Shown in pieces: positions 27,860 to 35,889 of a DNA stretch of 64,000 nt; the first letter of the stretch is position 1; the number at the start of each line of letters is the position of its first letter. This stretch comes from Nocardioides gansuensis (GTDB lineage Bacteria; Actinomycetota; Actinomycetes; Propionibacteriales; Nocardioidaceae). The translations under genes were made by a program, and so were the position numbers. The stretch is from contig NZ_QDGZ01000005.1 of NCBI RefSeq assembly GCF_003076135.1, forward strand, positions 62,001 to 126,000. The letters are read 5' to 3'. The notes beneath the pieces were generated by a model. The model had not been told where the DNA came from. It worked only from the letters and a program-made list of their open reading frames with translations, and did not search any database.

Positions 27860-28639
27860 ATGACGAGCGACCTGGCCGCCCACCTCGAGGGGTTGCGCAC
27901 GGCGCTGGCGGCGATGGTGCGGTACGCCGATCGCGCGGGCCTGTCGGCGCCGGTGCCGACCACGCCCGACTGGACCGTGAGGCGGCTGGTCGCCCACCAG
28001 GGGATGGTGCACCGCTGGGCGGCGGCGATCATCCGCGGCGACGACGTGGACCAGGCCGGCGCGGCGGCGGCCTTCGAGGCCGAGGGCCGGAGCACTCCCG
28101 ACCCGCTGGAGTGGCTGCGCGACGGCGCGATCGAGCTGGTCACCGCGATCTGCCGGGCCCCCGACGACCTCGATGCGCTGGTCTTCCTCGCCGACGCGCC
28201 GCCACCGAAGCGGTTCTGGGCGCGCCGGCAGTGTCACGAGACGACGATCCACGCCGTCGACGCGTTGTCCGCGCAGCTGGGCCGCTACCCGGTCGCCGCC
28301 GACGCCGGCTGGATCCCCCCCGAGCTGGCCCTGGACGGCATCGACGAGCTGCTCAGCGGCTTCCTGCCCCGCCCCGTGTCGCGGCTTCGGTCGGAGGATC
28401 CCCAGCGCATCGTCGTACTCCCCGAGGAGGGCGACACCGCCTGGCAGGTGGACGTGAGCACGGCGCCTCCGGTGACCACCCGGCTCCCGCGCCGGGACGC
28501 GCCTTCCGATGCCGACACGCTGCTCGCGGGCGGGGCGGTCGGGCTCTACCTGACGCTGTGGAACCGCAGCGACGAGGTCGCGCCCACCGGGGACTGGGAT
28601 CTCTGGCGCGACAGCGCCCAGGTCCGCTGGACCCGGTGA
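27860..28639 (+). CDS. maleylpyruvate isomerase/DinB-like family protein
   Basis: A 259-residue protein with the four-helix metal-binding N-terminal domain of mycothiol-dependent enzymes: TPDWTVRRLVAHQGMVHRW, and later RRQCHETTIHAVDAL, whose histidines and glutamate match the expected metal ligands. A C-terminal alpha/beta domain ends with VGLYLTLWNRSD. The family includes mycothiol-dependent maleylpyruvate isomerase, but most members in this size range have no proven reaction and may be mycothiol S-transferases. It starts 17 bases after the PadR stop, and the two may be cotranscribed. Confidence 0.83.
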   Translation: MTSDLAAHLEGLRTALAAMVRYADRAGLSAPVPTTPDWTVRRLVAHQGMVHRWAAAIIRGDDVDQAGAAAAFEAEGRSTPDPLEWLRDGAIELVTAICRAPDDLDALVFLADAPPPKRFWARRQCHETTIHAVDALSAQLGRYPVAADAGWIPPELALDGIDELLSGFLPRPVSRLRSEDPQRIVVLPEEGDTAWQVDVSTAPPVTTRLPRRDAPSDADTLLAGGAVGLYLTLWNRSDEVAPTGDWDLWRDSAQVRWTR

Positions 28640-28753
28640 CCGGTCTCGGCTGGGCATAGCGGACCGATCCCGTCCGCCCGGGGTGCGAGCGTGGGGACGT
28701 CCGGGCAATCCGGTTGTCCGGAGGTCCGGCACCGGGCACACTGACCGACGCTG

Positions 28754-28765
28754 TTCAAGTTTGAA
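28754..28765 (+). promoter_or_regulatory. small inverted repeat upstream of the DrrAB-type exporter
   Basis: TTCAAGTTTGAA (arms TTCAA/TTGAA around GT) lies 20 bases before the ATPase start, in an unusually AT-rich patch for this genome. It is a plausible operator or part of the promoter. The regulator is unknown. Confidence 0.35.
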
Positions 28766-28784
28766 TACACGACGAGGGGGCTGG

Positions 28785-29846
28785 ATGATCACCGCACGGG
28801 GACTCGTGCAGACGTTCCACACCAGGCAGGGCAAGACGAAGACGGAGGTCCGCGCCGTGGACGGCGTGGACCTCGACGTGGCCGAGGGCGAGGTCGTCGG
28901 CTTCCTCGGTCCCAACGGGGCCGGCAAGACCACGACGCTGCGGATGCTCACCACGCTGCTCAGGCCGACGGCCGGCACTGCGACGGTCGCGGGGTACGAC
29001 GTGGTGCGCGAGGCCGAGCAGGTGCGCCGCTCGATCGGCTACGTCTCCCAGGTCGGCGCCACCTTCTCCGGCGCGCTCGCCGGCGACGAGGTGAGCGACC
29101 ACGGCCAGCTCTACGGCATGTCGCGGGCCGACGCCGTACGCCGCGGGCAGGAGCTCTTCGAGCAGCTCGACCTCGAGGGGCTGTGGCGCCGCAAGTGCGG
29201 GAAGATGTCGGGCGGCCAGAAGCGCCGGCTCGACATCGTGATGGGGCTGATCCACGACCCGACGCTCGTCTTCCTCGACGAGCCGACCACCGGCCTCGAC
29301 CCGCAGGCGCGGGCCAACCTCTGGCAGCACATCCGCGGGCTGCGCGAGCGGCACGGGGCGACGGTCTTCCTGACGACGCACTACCTCGACGAGGCCGACG
29401 CGCTCGCCGACCGGATCGTCATCATCGACAAGGGCCGCATCGTCGCGAGCGACACCGCGGACAACCTCAAGGCCCAGGTCGCCGGCGACCTGGTGTCGCT
29501 GGAGATCGCCGACACCGCGCTCGTGACGAGCGCGGCCGAGCGGCTCGGAGCGCTGGCCGGCGACGTGGCCATCGACGGCCGGCATGTCTCGGGCCGCGTG
29601 CAGCGCGCGGGCCGCGCCGTACCCGGCCTGATGCGCGACCTCGACGCCGCGGGCATCGCGCTGGACGCGATCGAGGTCCACCGGCCGACGCTCGACGACG
29701 TGTTCCTGACGCTGACCGGCCGCTCGCTGCGCGACGCCGAGGCCGACGCTCAGGCTGACGCCGAGGCCGCCGAGGTGGCGGACTCCGAGGCCGGTCGAAC
29801 CGATGCGGGCGAGCAGGCCCCCGAGCTCGAAGGAGCCACCCGATGA
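28785..29846 (+). CDS. ABC exporter ATPase, daunorubicin-resistance (DrrA) type
   Basis: A 353-residue ATP-binding subunit of a multidrug or lipid ABC exporter. Walker A is GPNGAGKTTT, the signature MSGGQKRRLD, Walker B LVFLDEPTTGLDP and the H-loop TTHYLDEADAL. The DrrA-type C-terminal domain (RPTLDDVFLTLTGR) is followed by about 30 acidic, Ala-rich residues that look unstructured. ATG 28785 has GACGAGGGGG upstream; the frame is open further but without features. It overlaps the permease gene by four bases, which couples their translation. Confidence 0.93.
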   Translation: MITARGLVQTFHTRQGKTKTEVRAVDGVDLDVAEGEVVGFLGPNGAGKTTTLRMLTTLLRPTAGTATVAGYDVVREAEQVRRSIGYVSQVGATFSGALAGDEVSDHGQLYGMSRADAVRRGQELFEQLDLEGLWRRKCGKMSGGQKRRLDIVMGLIHDPTLVFLDEPTTGLDPQARANLWQHIRGLRERHGATVFLTTHYLDEADALADRIVIIDKGRIVASDTADNLKAQVAGDLVSLEIADTALVTSAAERLGALAGDVAIDGRHVSGRVQRAGRAVPGLMRDLDAAGIALDAIEVHRPTLDDVFLTLTGRSLRDAEADAQADAEAAEVADSEAGRTDAGEQAPELEGATR

Positions 29847-30604
29847 CGTTCTTCCACGACTCCATGGTCGTCTTCCGCCGCCAGCTGCGGATGAACCTGC
29901 GCAACCCCGCGTGGGTGCTGATCGGCGTGATGCAGCCGGTGCTCTACCTCGTGCTCTTCGGCCCGCTGCTCAAGCCGCTGGTCGCGTCCTTCCCCGGCGG
30001 GGCGGACAACGCCTACACGTTCCTGGTGCCCGGCCTGCTGGTGCAGCTCGGCATGTTCGGCGCGTTCTTCGCCGGCTTCGGGCTGATCGGCGAGTGGCGC
30101 GAGGGCGTCATCGAGGCGGAGCGGGTCACGCCGGCCTCGCGGGCGGCGCTGCTCTTCGGCCGGCTCTACCGCGACCTGCTCCAGCTGCTCGTCCAGGCGC
30201 TGATCCTGGTCGGCCTCGGCTTGGCGATGGGCATGCGCGCGCCGATCGGCGGCGTCGCCGTCGGGATCCTGCTGACGTTGCTCATCGGCGGGGCCTGCGC
30301 CGCGGCGTCCAACGCCCTCGCGCTCACCACCAAGAGCGAGGAGGTGATGGCGCCGGTCATCAACATGGTGATGATGCCGGTGCTGCTGCTCAGCGGGATC
30401 ATGCTGCCGATGACGCTCGGCCCGGGCTGGCTGAGCCGGATGAGCGACTTCATGCCGTTCCGCTGGATCGTCGACGCCGTCCGCGACAGCTTCACGGGCG
30501 AGCTCGCCACCAGCCACCTCGCCTGGGGCACCGGCTGGGCTGTCGTGCTGAGCGCGCTCGGCGTCTGGTGGGGCACCGCGGTGTTCCGCCGGGAGAACGC
30601 CTGA
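29843..30604 (+). CDS. ABC-2 type exporter permease (DrrB-like)
   Basis: A 253-residue membrane protein with six hydrophobic segments, the partner of the preceding ATPase. FRRQLRMNLRNPAWVLIGVMQPVLYLVLFGPLL is the N-terminal cytoplasmic region entering the first membrane helix, and LLSGIMLPM with the F-x-P-x-x-W-x-V-D-A-x-R segment are typical of ABC-2 permeases. Its ATG overlaps the upstream stop (ATGA). Export substrate unknown; drugs or lipids are usual. The tandem repeat at 30607 follows directly. Confidence 0.93.
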   Translation: MTFFHDSMVVFRRQLRMNLRNPAWVLIGVMQPVLYLVLFGPLLKPLVASFPGGADNAYTFLVPGLLVQLGMFGAFFAGFGLIGEWREGVIEAERVTPASRAALLFGRLYRDLLQLLVQALILVGLGLAMGMRAPIGGVAVGILLTLLIGGACAAASNALALTTKSEEVMAPVINMVMMPVLLLSGIMLPMTLGPGWLSRMSDFMPFRWIVDAVRDSFTGELATSHLAWGTGWAVVLSALGVWWGTAVFRRENA

Positions 30605-30606
30605 GA

Positions 30607-30691
30607 GTCCGGTCGGTCGAGCGAAGTCCGGTCGGTCGAGCGAAGTCCGGTCGGTCGAGCGAAGTCCGGTCGGTCGAGCGAAGTCGAGACC
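30607..30691. repeat. four tandem 19-bp copies ending in a full dispersed repeat
   Basis: GTCCGGTCGGTCGAGCGAA occurs four times without spacing (30607-30682). The last copy runs into GTCGAGACC, so the complete 20-bp element GGTCGAGCGAAGTCGAGACC is at 30672-30691. The array lies between the exporter operon and the alkB promoter. Confidence 0.9.
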
Positions 30692-30780
30692 GGGGCCGGG
30701 GGCACTGCGCACGCCGCAGCGCCCCCGGCCCCGCGCCGTACCTCCTCCCGGTCCTCCTCCCGGTCCTCCTGGCCGCACCC

Positions 30781-30845
30781 TTGACACGCCCGCTTTACAA
30801 ATGCCACTCTCTTGTCAACTTTACAAGAGGTGGTCTTTTGTAAAG
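30781..30845 (+). promoter_or_regulatory. alkB promoter region with overlapping inverted repeats
   Basis: TTGACA (30781-30786) is a good -35; no clear -10 is visible. Downstream, CTCTTGT/ACAAGAG form a 21-bp dyad (30809-30829) and CTTTACAA/TTGTAAAG a second one (30819-30826 with 30838-30845). A further CTTTACAA is at 30793-30800. These are good candidates for binding by the TetR regulator encoded at the end of this operon. Confidence 0.65.
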
Positions 30846-30865
30846 CAACGCGAGGAGGACTCGAC

Positions 30866-32374
30866 ATGGCTGATCTGGCCAGCGGCACCGTGGCGGAGGG
30901 GACCACGGAGGCCTGGAAGGACAGGAAGCGGTATCTGTGGCTGCTCGGCCTGATGGTGCCCGGGCTCGGGATCATGGCGGTGATCGGCTACCTCTACACC
31001 GGCTGGTGGTGGCTGCTGCTGGCCGGGCCGATCCTGGTCAACGGGATCATCCCGCTGCTGGACCTGGCCTTCGGCCTGGACCCCTCGAACCCGCCGGACG
31101 ACATCATCGACCAGCTGGAGAACGACAAGTACTACCGCTGGGTGGTCTACGCCTACCTGCCGCTGCAGTTCGTCATCCTCTACGCCGCCTCGGCCTTCAT
31201 CGCCGACATCAACCCCATCGCCTGGCTCACCGACCTCGTCGGAGCCACGAGCTGGGTCTCCGAGACCCTGGGCGCCAGCCTCGTGCGGGACGTGGACCTG
31301 ACCTGGTGGGAGAAGTGCTTCCTGGCCTTCTCGATGGCCGGGATCATGGGCATCGGCATCAACACCGCGCACGAGCTCGGCCACAAGAAGGAGTCCGTCG
31401 AGCGCTGGCTGTCCAAGATCGCGCTCGCGCCGACCTGCTACGGCCACTTCTACATCGAGCACAACCGCGGCCACCACGTCCGCGTCGCCACCCCCGAGGA
31501 CCCGGCGTCGTCGCGCCTCGGCGAGAGCTTCTACCGCTTCTGGCCGCGCACCGTCACCGGCTCCCTCAAGAGCGCCTGGCAGCTCGAGGCCAGGCGCTAC
31601 CAGCGCAAGGGCACCCACCCGTTCCACTGGGGCAACGACGTGCTCAACGCCTGGCTGATGTCGGTGGTCCTCTACGGCTCGATCGTGGCCCTGTTCGGCT
31701 GGGAGGTCATGCCCTACCTGCTCATCACCATCGTTGCCGGCTTCTCGCTGCTGGAGATCATCAACTACCTCGAGCACTACGGCATGCTGCGCCAGAAGGT
31801 CGGCCCGGAGGGCAGGCAGCGCTACGAGCGGGTGCTGCCGCAGCACAGCTGGAACAGCAACAACATCGTCACCAACGTCTTCCTCTACCACCTGCAGCGG
31901 CACAGCGACCACCACGCCAACCCGACCCGTCGCTACCAGGCGCTGCGCGACTTCAAGGAGTCCCCGGCCCTGCCGACCGGCTACGCAGGCAGCCTGACCA
32001 TCGCGCTCTTCCCGCCGCTGTGGCGGTGGGTGATGGACAAGCGCGTGGTCGCACACCTCGACGGTGACGTGACGCTGGCCAACATCCAGCCCGGCAAGGA
32101 GCAGAAGTACCTCGCCAAGTTTCCGCCGGCGGTCGACCACCAGGTGCACGTCGACGACAGGTTCGCGCAGAAGTTCGAGGGCGAGGTGCTCGCGGCGAAG
32201 TGCCCGGGTTGCGCCTACGTCTACGAGGTCGCGGCGGGTGACGAGCACGAGGGCTTCCCGGCCGGTACGGCGTGGAGCGAGATCCCCGACGGCTGGTGCT
32301 GCCCCGACTGTGGTGTGCGCGAGAAGATCGACTTCATCCAGATCGACCCCGCGACCCTGAAGGTGAGGGCCTGA
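30866..32374 (+). CDS. alkB: alkane 1-monooxygenase fused to rubredoxin
   Basis: Integral-membrane non-haem diiron hydroxylase of 502 residues that oxidises the terminal methyl of n-alkanes. Residues 1-430 hold six likely membrane helices and the histidine boxes HELGHKKE (from His169), EHNRGHH (from Glu198) and LQRHSDHHA (His346), plus the NYLEHYG motif. Residues 440-490 form a rubredoxin with iron ligands Cys446/Cys449 and Cys479/Cys482. The first knuckle reads CPGCAYVY, with Ala where rubredoxins usually have Gly. Such fusions occur in Dietzia and Nocardioides and transfer electrons internally. GAGGAGG precedes the ATG. Confidence 0.97.
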   Translation: MADLASGTVAEGTTEAWKDRKRYLWLLGLMVPGLGIMAVIGYLYTGWWWLLLAGPILVNGIIPLLDLAFGLDPSNPPDDIIDQLENDKYYRWVVYAYLPLQFVILYAASAFIADINPIAWLTDLVGATSWVSETLGASLVRDVDLTWWEKCFLAFSMAGIMGIGINTAHELGHKKESVERWLSKIALAPTCYGHFYIEHNRGHHVRVATPEDPASSRLGESFYRFWPRTVTGSLKSAWQLEARRYQRKGTHPFHWGNDVLNAWLMSVVLYGSIVALFGWEVMPYLLITIVAGFSLLEIINYLEHYGMLRQKVGPEGRQRYERVLPQHSWNSNNIVTNVFLYHLQRHSDHHANPTRRYQALRDFKESPALPTGYAGSLTIALFPPLWRWVMDKRVVAHLDGDVTLANIQPGKEQKYLAKFPPAVDHQVHVDDRFAQKFEGEVLAAKCPGCAYVYEVAAGDEHEGFPAGTAWSEIPDGWCCPDCGVREKIDFIQIDPATLKVRA

Positions 32375-32375
32375 C

Positions 32376-32567
32376 ATGAAGATCGTCGTGGACCGCGACA
32401 AGTGCGAGGGACTCGGCATGTGCGAGTCGATGGCGCACGAGTTCTTCGAGGTGGACGACGACGACGTGATGCACGTCCTCGACGAGCACCCCGACGAGAA
32501 GCACCGCAAGCTGGTGACCGCAGCGATCAGCGCGTGCCCCATGCTGGCGCTCACCCTCGAGGGCTAG
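32376..32567 (+). CDS. small 3Fe-4S-type ferredoxin
   Basis: A 63-residue acidic ferredoxin. Cys10, Cys16 and Cys54 followed by Pro fit the C-x5-C...CP pattern of single-cluster [3Fe-4S] ferredoxins that usually serve actinobacterial cytochromes P450. It begins one base after the alkB stop, so it is translated from the same message. Electron flow to AlkB normally goes through rubredoxin, which is already fused here, so this ferredoxin may relay to that domain or serve a later oxidation step. Confidence 0.9.
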   Translation: MKIVVDRDKCEGLGMCESMAHEFFEVDDDDVMHVLDEHPDEKHRKLVTAAISACPMLALTLEG

Positions 32568-32576
32568 GGTCTGGGG

Positions 32577-33176
32577 ATGGTTGCCGCGAGTCCGGAGGGT
32601 GCCGAGATGGCACCCACCGGCAGCATCCGGGACCGGCTGGTCGTGGCCGCCACCGAGCTCACCACGAAGGAGGGCTGGGCGGCGGTCACGATGAGCCGCC
32701 TCGCCGACATGGTCGGCGTGAGCCGCCAGACCGTCTACAACGAGATCGGCACCAAGCCGGCGCTCGCCGAGGCGATGATCCTGGAGGAGCTCTCCCGCTT
32801 TCTCGCCAAGGTCGACCAGGCCTTCCTCGACCATCCGGGCGACCTGTCCGGCGCGATCGAGGCGGCCGTCGTGGGCGTCCTGCGGTTCGCGGAGGGCAAC
32901 GCCCTCCTGCACGCCGTCGTCAGCGCCACCCACGGCGCCGACACCGAGCTGCTGCCGCTGCTGACCACCCACGCTGGCATGCTGATGGGCACCGCGAAGG
33001 CGGTCATCGCCGAGCGCCTGACCGCATACGAGCTCCCGCTGACCCAGGAGGAGCTCGCCCCGGTCATCGACGCGATCGTGCGGATCGCGCTCAGCCACGT
33101 GATGCAGCCGTCCGGCACCCCCGAGGAGACCGCCGCCGGCATCTCGTGGATCGCGCGCCGGGTCCTGGGCTCCTGA
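32577..33176 (+). CDS. TetR-family regulator of the alkane operon (AlkX/AlkU-like)
   Basis: A 199-residue regulator with an N-terminal helix-turn-helix (WAAVTMSRLADMVGVSRQTVYNEIGTKPAL) and an all-helical ligand-binding domain. It follows the ferredoxin by nine bases, an order typical of actinobacterial alkB operons in which the TetR protein represses the operon until fatty acids or alkane metabolites bind. TAGGGT at 32565-32570 lies six bases before the ATG, so a second, leaderless transcript is possible. Likely operators are the dyads at 30809-30845. Confidence 0.9.
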   Translation: MVAASPEGAEMAPTGSIRDRLVVAATELTTKEGWAAVTMSRLADMVGVSRQTVYNEIGTKPALAEAMILEELSRFLAKVDQAFLDHPGDLSGAIEAAVVGVLRFAEGNALLHAVVSATHGADTELLPLLTTHAGMLMGTAKAVIAERLTAYELPLTQEELAPVIDAIVRIALSHVMQPSGTPEETAAGISWIARRVLGS

Positions 33177-33212
33177 GCCGCCGCTGCGAGCGCCGACCCC
33201 TAGGCTCGGCCC

Positions 33213-34580
33213 ATGGCCGTCGAGTGGGGTACGCCGAGGGCGCGCGCGGTGGTCGCGGCGGCCACCCTCGGCTCCGGCATGACGTTCCTCGACGGCACCG
33301 TCGTCAACGTCGCCCTGCCGAGCATCGGCCGGGATCTGGACGCCACCTTCGCCGAGCTGCAGTGGATCAACAACGGCTACTTGCTGGCGCTCTCCGCCCT
33401 GATCCTCCTCGGCGGCGCGCTCGGTGACCGGCTCGGCCGGCGCCGGGTCTTCGTGCTCGGCACGATCGCCTTCGCGGCGGCCTCGCTGCTGTGCGGCCTC
33501 GCGCCCAACGCGCCGAGCCTGATCGTCGCTCGGATCCTCCAGGGCGTCGGAGCCGCCCTGCTCACCCCCGGCAGCCTGGCGATGATCCAGGGGGCGTTCG
33601 CGCCGCGCGACCGCGCCCACGCCATCGGCGCCTGGTCGGGACTCGGCGGCATCGCCGCGGCGCTCGGCCCGTTCCTCGGCGGCGTTCTCATCGACCATGC
33701 CTCCTGGCGGTGGATCTTCCTCATCAACCTCCCGGTCGCCGTGCTCACCGTGGTGATCGCCCGGTGGGTGCCGGAGAGCAGCGCCCCCCGCGGCCGGACG
33801 GCGTTCGACTGGACGGGCGCCGCGCTGGCCTCCCTCGCGCTCGGCGGCGTCACCTTCACCCTCATCGAGTGGGGCCGGCCCGGTGTGGGTTGGGCGCTCG
33901 CCTCCGGCCTGATCGCCGGCGCCGCCTTCCTGATGGTGGAGCGCCGCACCCACGCGCCGATGGTGCCGTTGCGGCTCTTCCGCGACCGCGTGTTCAGCGC
34001 CGCCAACGCGATGACCCTGCTCGTCTACGCGGCGCTGGGCGCCGTGCTGTTCTTCCTGGTGATCCAGCTCCAGACGGTGGGCGGCTACAGCGCCCTCGCC
34101 GCCGGGGTCGCGACCCTGCCGATCACGCTGTGCATGCTCTTCCTCGCCGCGCGAGCCGGCGCGCTCGGCCAGCGGATCGGGCCGCGGATCCCGATGACCG
34201 TCGGCCCGATCGTGATGGCCGGCGGCACGCTGCTGCTGCTCCGCGTGGACGACTCGGTGTCGTACGTCGTGGACGTGCTGCCGGGTCTCACGGTCTTCGG
34301 CCTCGGCCTCGCCCTCATGGTCGCGCCGCTGACCGCCACCGTGCTGGCGGCGGCGCCTGACGAGTCGGCGGGCATCGCCAGCGGCATCAACAACGCCGTG
34401 GCGCGCGCCGGCTCGCTGCTGGCCATCGCGGCGCTGCCCGTCGCCGTGGGTCTGTCGGGAGACGACTACGCCGACCCGGGCGCCTTCGGAGCGGCGTACA
34501 CCTCGGCGACCGTGGCCTGCGCGGCGCTGCTGGCGCTCGGCGGTCTCGTCTCCTGGGTCCTGGTGCCCCGCAAGATCTGA
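33213..34580 (+). CDS. MFS drug transporter, DHA2 (14-TM) family
   Basis: A 455-residue proton-coupled exporter. The family motif LDGTVVNVALPSIGRDL sits in the first membrane helix, GDRLGRRRVF is the MFS motif A loop between helices 2 and 3, and GGIAAALGPFLGGVLID is motif C of antiporters. TAGGCT at 33201-33206 lies six bases upstream of the ATG, suggesting a leaderless message separate from the alkane operon. Substrate unknown; quaternary compounds or antibiotics are usual for the family. Confidence 0.92.
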   Translation: MAVEWGTPRARAVVAAATLGSGMTFLDGTVVNVALPSIGRDLDATFAELQWINNGYLLALSALILLGGALGDRLGRRRVFVLGTIAFAAASLLCGLAPNAPSLIVARILQGVGAALLTPGSLAMIQGAFAPRDRAHAIGAWSGLGGIAAALGPFLGGVLIDHASWRWIFLINLPVAVLTVVIARWVPESSAPRGRTAFDWTGAALASLALGGVTFTLIEWGRPGVGWALASGLIAGAAFLMVERRTHAPMVPLRLFRDRVFSAANAMTLLVYAALGAVLFFLVIQLQTVGGYSALAAGVATLPITLCMLFLAARAGALGQRIGPRIPMTVGPIVMAGGTLLLLRVDDSVSYVVDVLPGLTVFGLGLALMVAPLTATVLAAAPDESAGIASGINNAVARAGSLLAIAALPVAVGLSGDDYADPGAFGAAYTSATVACAALLALGGLVSWVLVPRKI

Positions 34581-34655
34581 CACAGGCTCACGATCCGGTC
34601 GCAACCGGGATCCGCTCCGGGTTCGCCGCCTACCCTTGCCGACGGGGAGGTGTCG

Positions 34656-35885
34656 ATGTCCGGAGTACGACGCGCGCGCAGGGCGGCGGTCGCCGCGCTC
34701 GCGCTGCTGGCCACCGCGTCGTGCGGGGGCGGCGAGCAGCCGAAGGCCGGCGACGACGAGCCCTCGCCGGCCGCGTCCTCGGGCACGCTCACGAAGTCCC
34801 CGGCGCCGTCGGAGTCCTCCAGCACGGAGGTGCCCGTCGCCGACCCCGAGCACGCCGTCGAGCCGCCCGGGCCCCGCAAGGAGCGGCTCTGGAGCGCCGA
34901 CCTGCTGGTCTACAGCCAGGAGCCGCTCGAGGACGGAATGGTCGAGGCCATCCGCAGCATCACGGGCGTCCAGCGCACCGAGAGCCTGTCCCTGGCCGCC
35001 GCCAGCATCGAGAACCGCGTGATCACCGTCGGCGCCGTGGACCCGGCCACCTACCGCCTCTTCGCTCCCCAGGCCTCCGCCGACCTCCTCGAGGCCTGGC
35101 AGCGGGTGGCCGGCGGCGAGCTGGCCATCGACCTGGAGGTCGGCAAGAAGCTCGTCGACGAGCAGGGCTTCCTCAAGCTCGGCAACGACAAGGACGCGCC
35201 CGAGGTGCACATCGGCGCCTTCGCCCCGCAGGTCCCGCGCATCGATGCGGTCATCAACGAGAAGTGGGGCCAGGACCTCGGCATGCCGCAGGGCAACGCC
35301 CTGCTCATCAGCACCGACTTCATCTCCCCGCAGAGCGTCACCAGGCCGATCCAGAAGATCGTCGGCAACGCCGCCTCCGTCCAGATCCTCGGCCCGGACC
35401 TCGACGTCGGCGCCGTCCAGACCGCCGTACTCACCGGAGGCTCGGTCGCCGACGCCGTCGGCACCTTCCGCTACACCGTCCTCGGCGGTGGCCGGATCGC
35501 GCCCGAGAGCTCCTGGGTCGAGGCGAACATCCGCACCGAGCAGGTGCCGATCATCGGCAGCATGACCTGCCACAAGGTGATGTTCCCGCAGCTCCGGGCC
35601 GCCCTCCTGGAGATCCAGCAGCGGGGGCTCGCCGACAAGATCCACCCGGGGGAGTACGCCGGCTGCTACTACCCGCGCTACATCGCCAACACCCAGCGGC
35701 TGTCGCTGCACTCGTTCGGCATCGCCTTCGACATCAACGTGCCCGGCAACCAGCGCGGCACCGTGGGCGAGATCGACCGCGACGTGGTGGCGATCTTCAA
35801 GCGCTGGGGCTTCGGCTGGGGTGGCGACTGGTCGTGGACCGACCCGATGCACTTCGAGATGAACCAGCTCGTCGACCCTCAGTAG
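34656..35885 (+). CDS. M15-like D-Ala-D-Ala carboxypeptidase family lipoprotein
   Basis: A 409-residue exported protein. A signal peptide ends at a cysteine (ATASCGGG, an imperfect lipobox), followed by a Pro/Ser-rich linker. The C-terminal 80 residues carry the zinc pattern of peptidase family M15: His352, Asp359 (HSFGIAFDIN) and His399 (DPMHFEM), with W-x-W around GGDWSWTD. The large middle part (about 75-300) resembles nothing I can name. Likely trims peptidoglycan stem peptides at the cell surface. I chose ATG 34656, five bases after GACGGGGAGG; GTG 34650 is possible. Confidence 0.82.
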   Translation: MSGVRRARRAAVAALALLATASCGGGEQPKAGDDEPSPAASSGTLTKSPAPSESSSTEVPVADPEHAVEPPGPRKERLWSADLLVYSQEPLEDGMVEAIRSITGVQRTESLSLAAASIENRVITVGAVDPATYRLFAPQASADLLEAWQRVAGGELAIDLEVGKKLVDEQGFLKLGNDKDAPEVHIGAFAPQVPRIDAVINEKWGQDLGMPQGNALLISTDFISPQSVTRPIQKIVGNAASVQILGPDLDVGAVQTAVLTGGSVADAVGTFRYTVLGGGRIAPESSWVEANIRTEQVPIIGSMTCHKVMFPQLRAALLEIQQRGLADKIHPGEYAGCYYPRYIANTQRLSLHSFGIAFDINVPGNQRGTVGEIDRDVVAIFKRWGFGWGGDWSWTDPMHFEMNQLVDPQ

Positions 35886-35889
35886 AGCG

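Noticed and set aside
30607..30691. Possible CRISPR array
   Set aside because: The 19-bp units are directly abutting with no spacers and no cas genes are near.
32334..35852. Minus-strand frame of over 1100 codons
   Set aside because: It spans three unrelated plus-strand genes and reads as charged low-complexity sequence.
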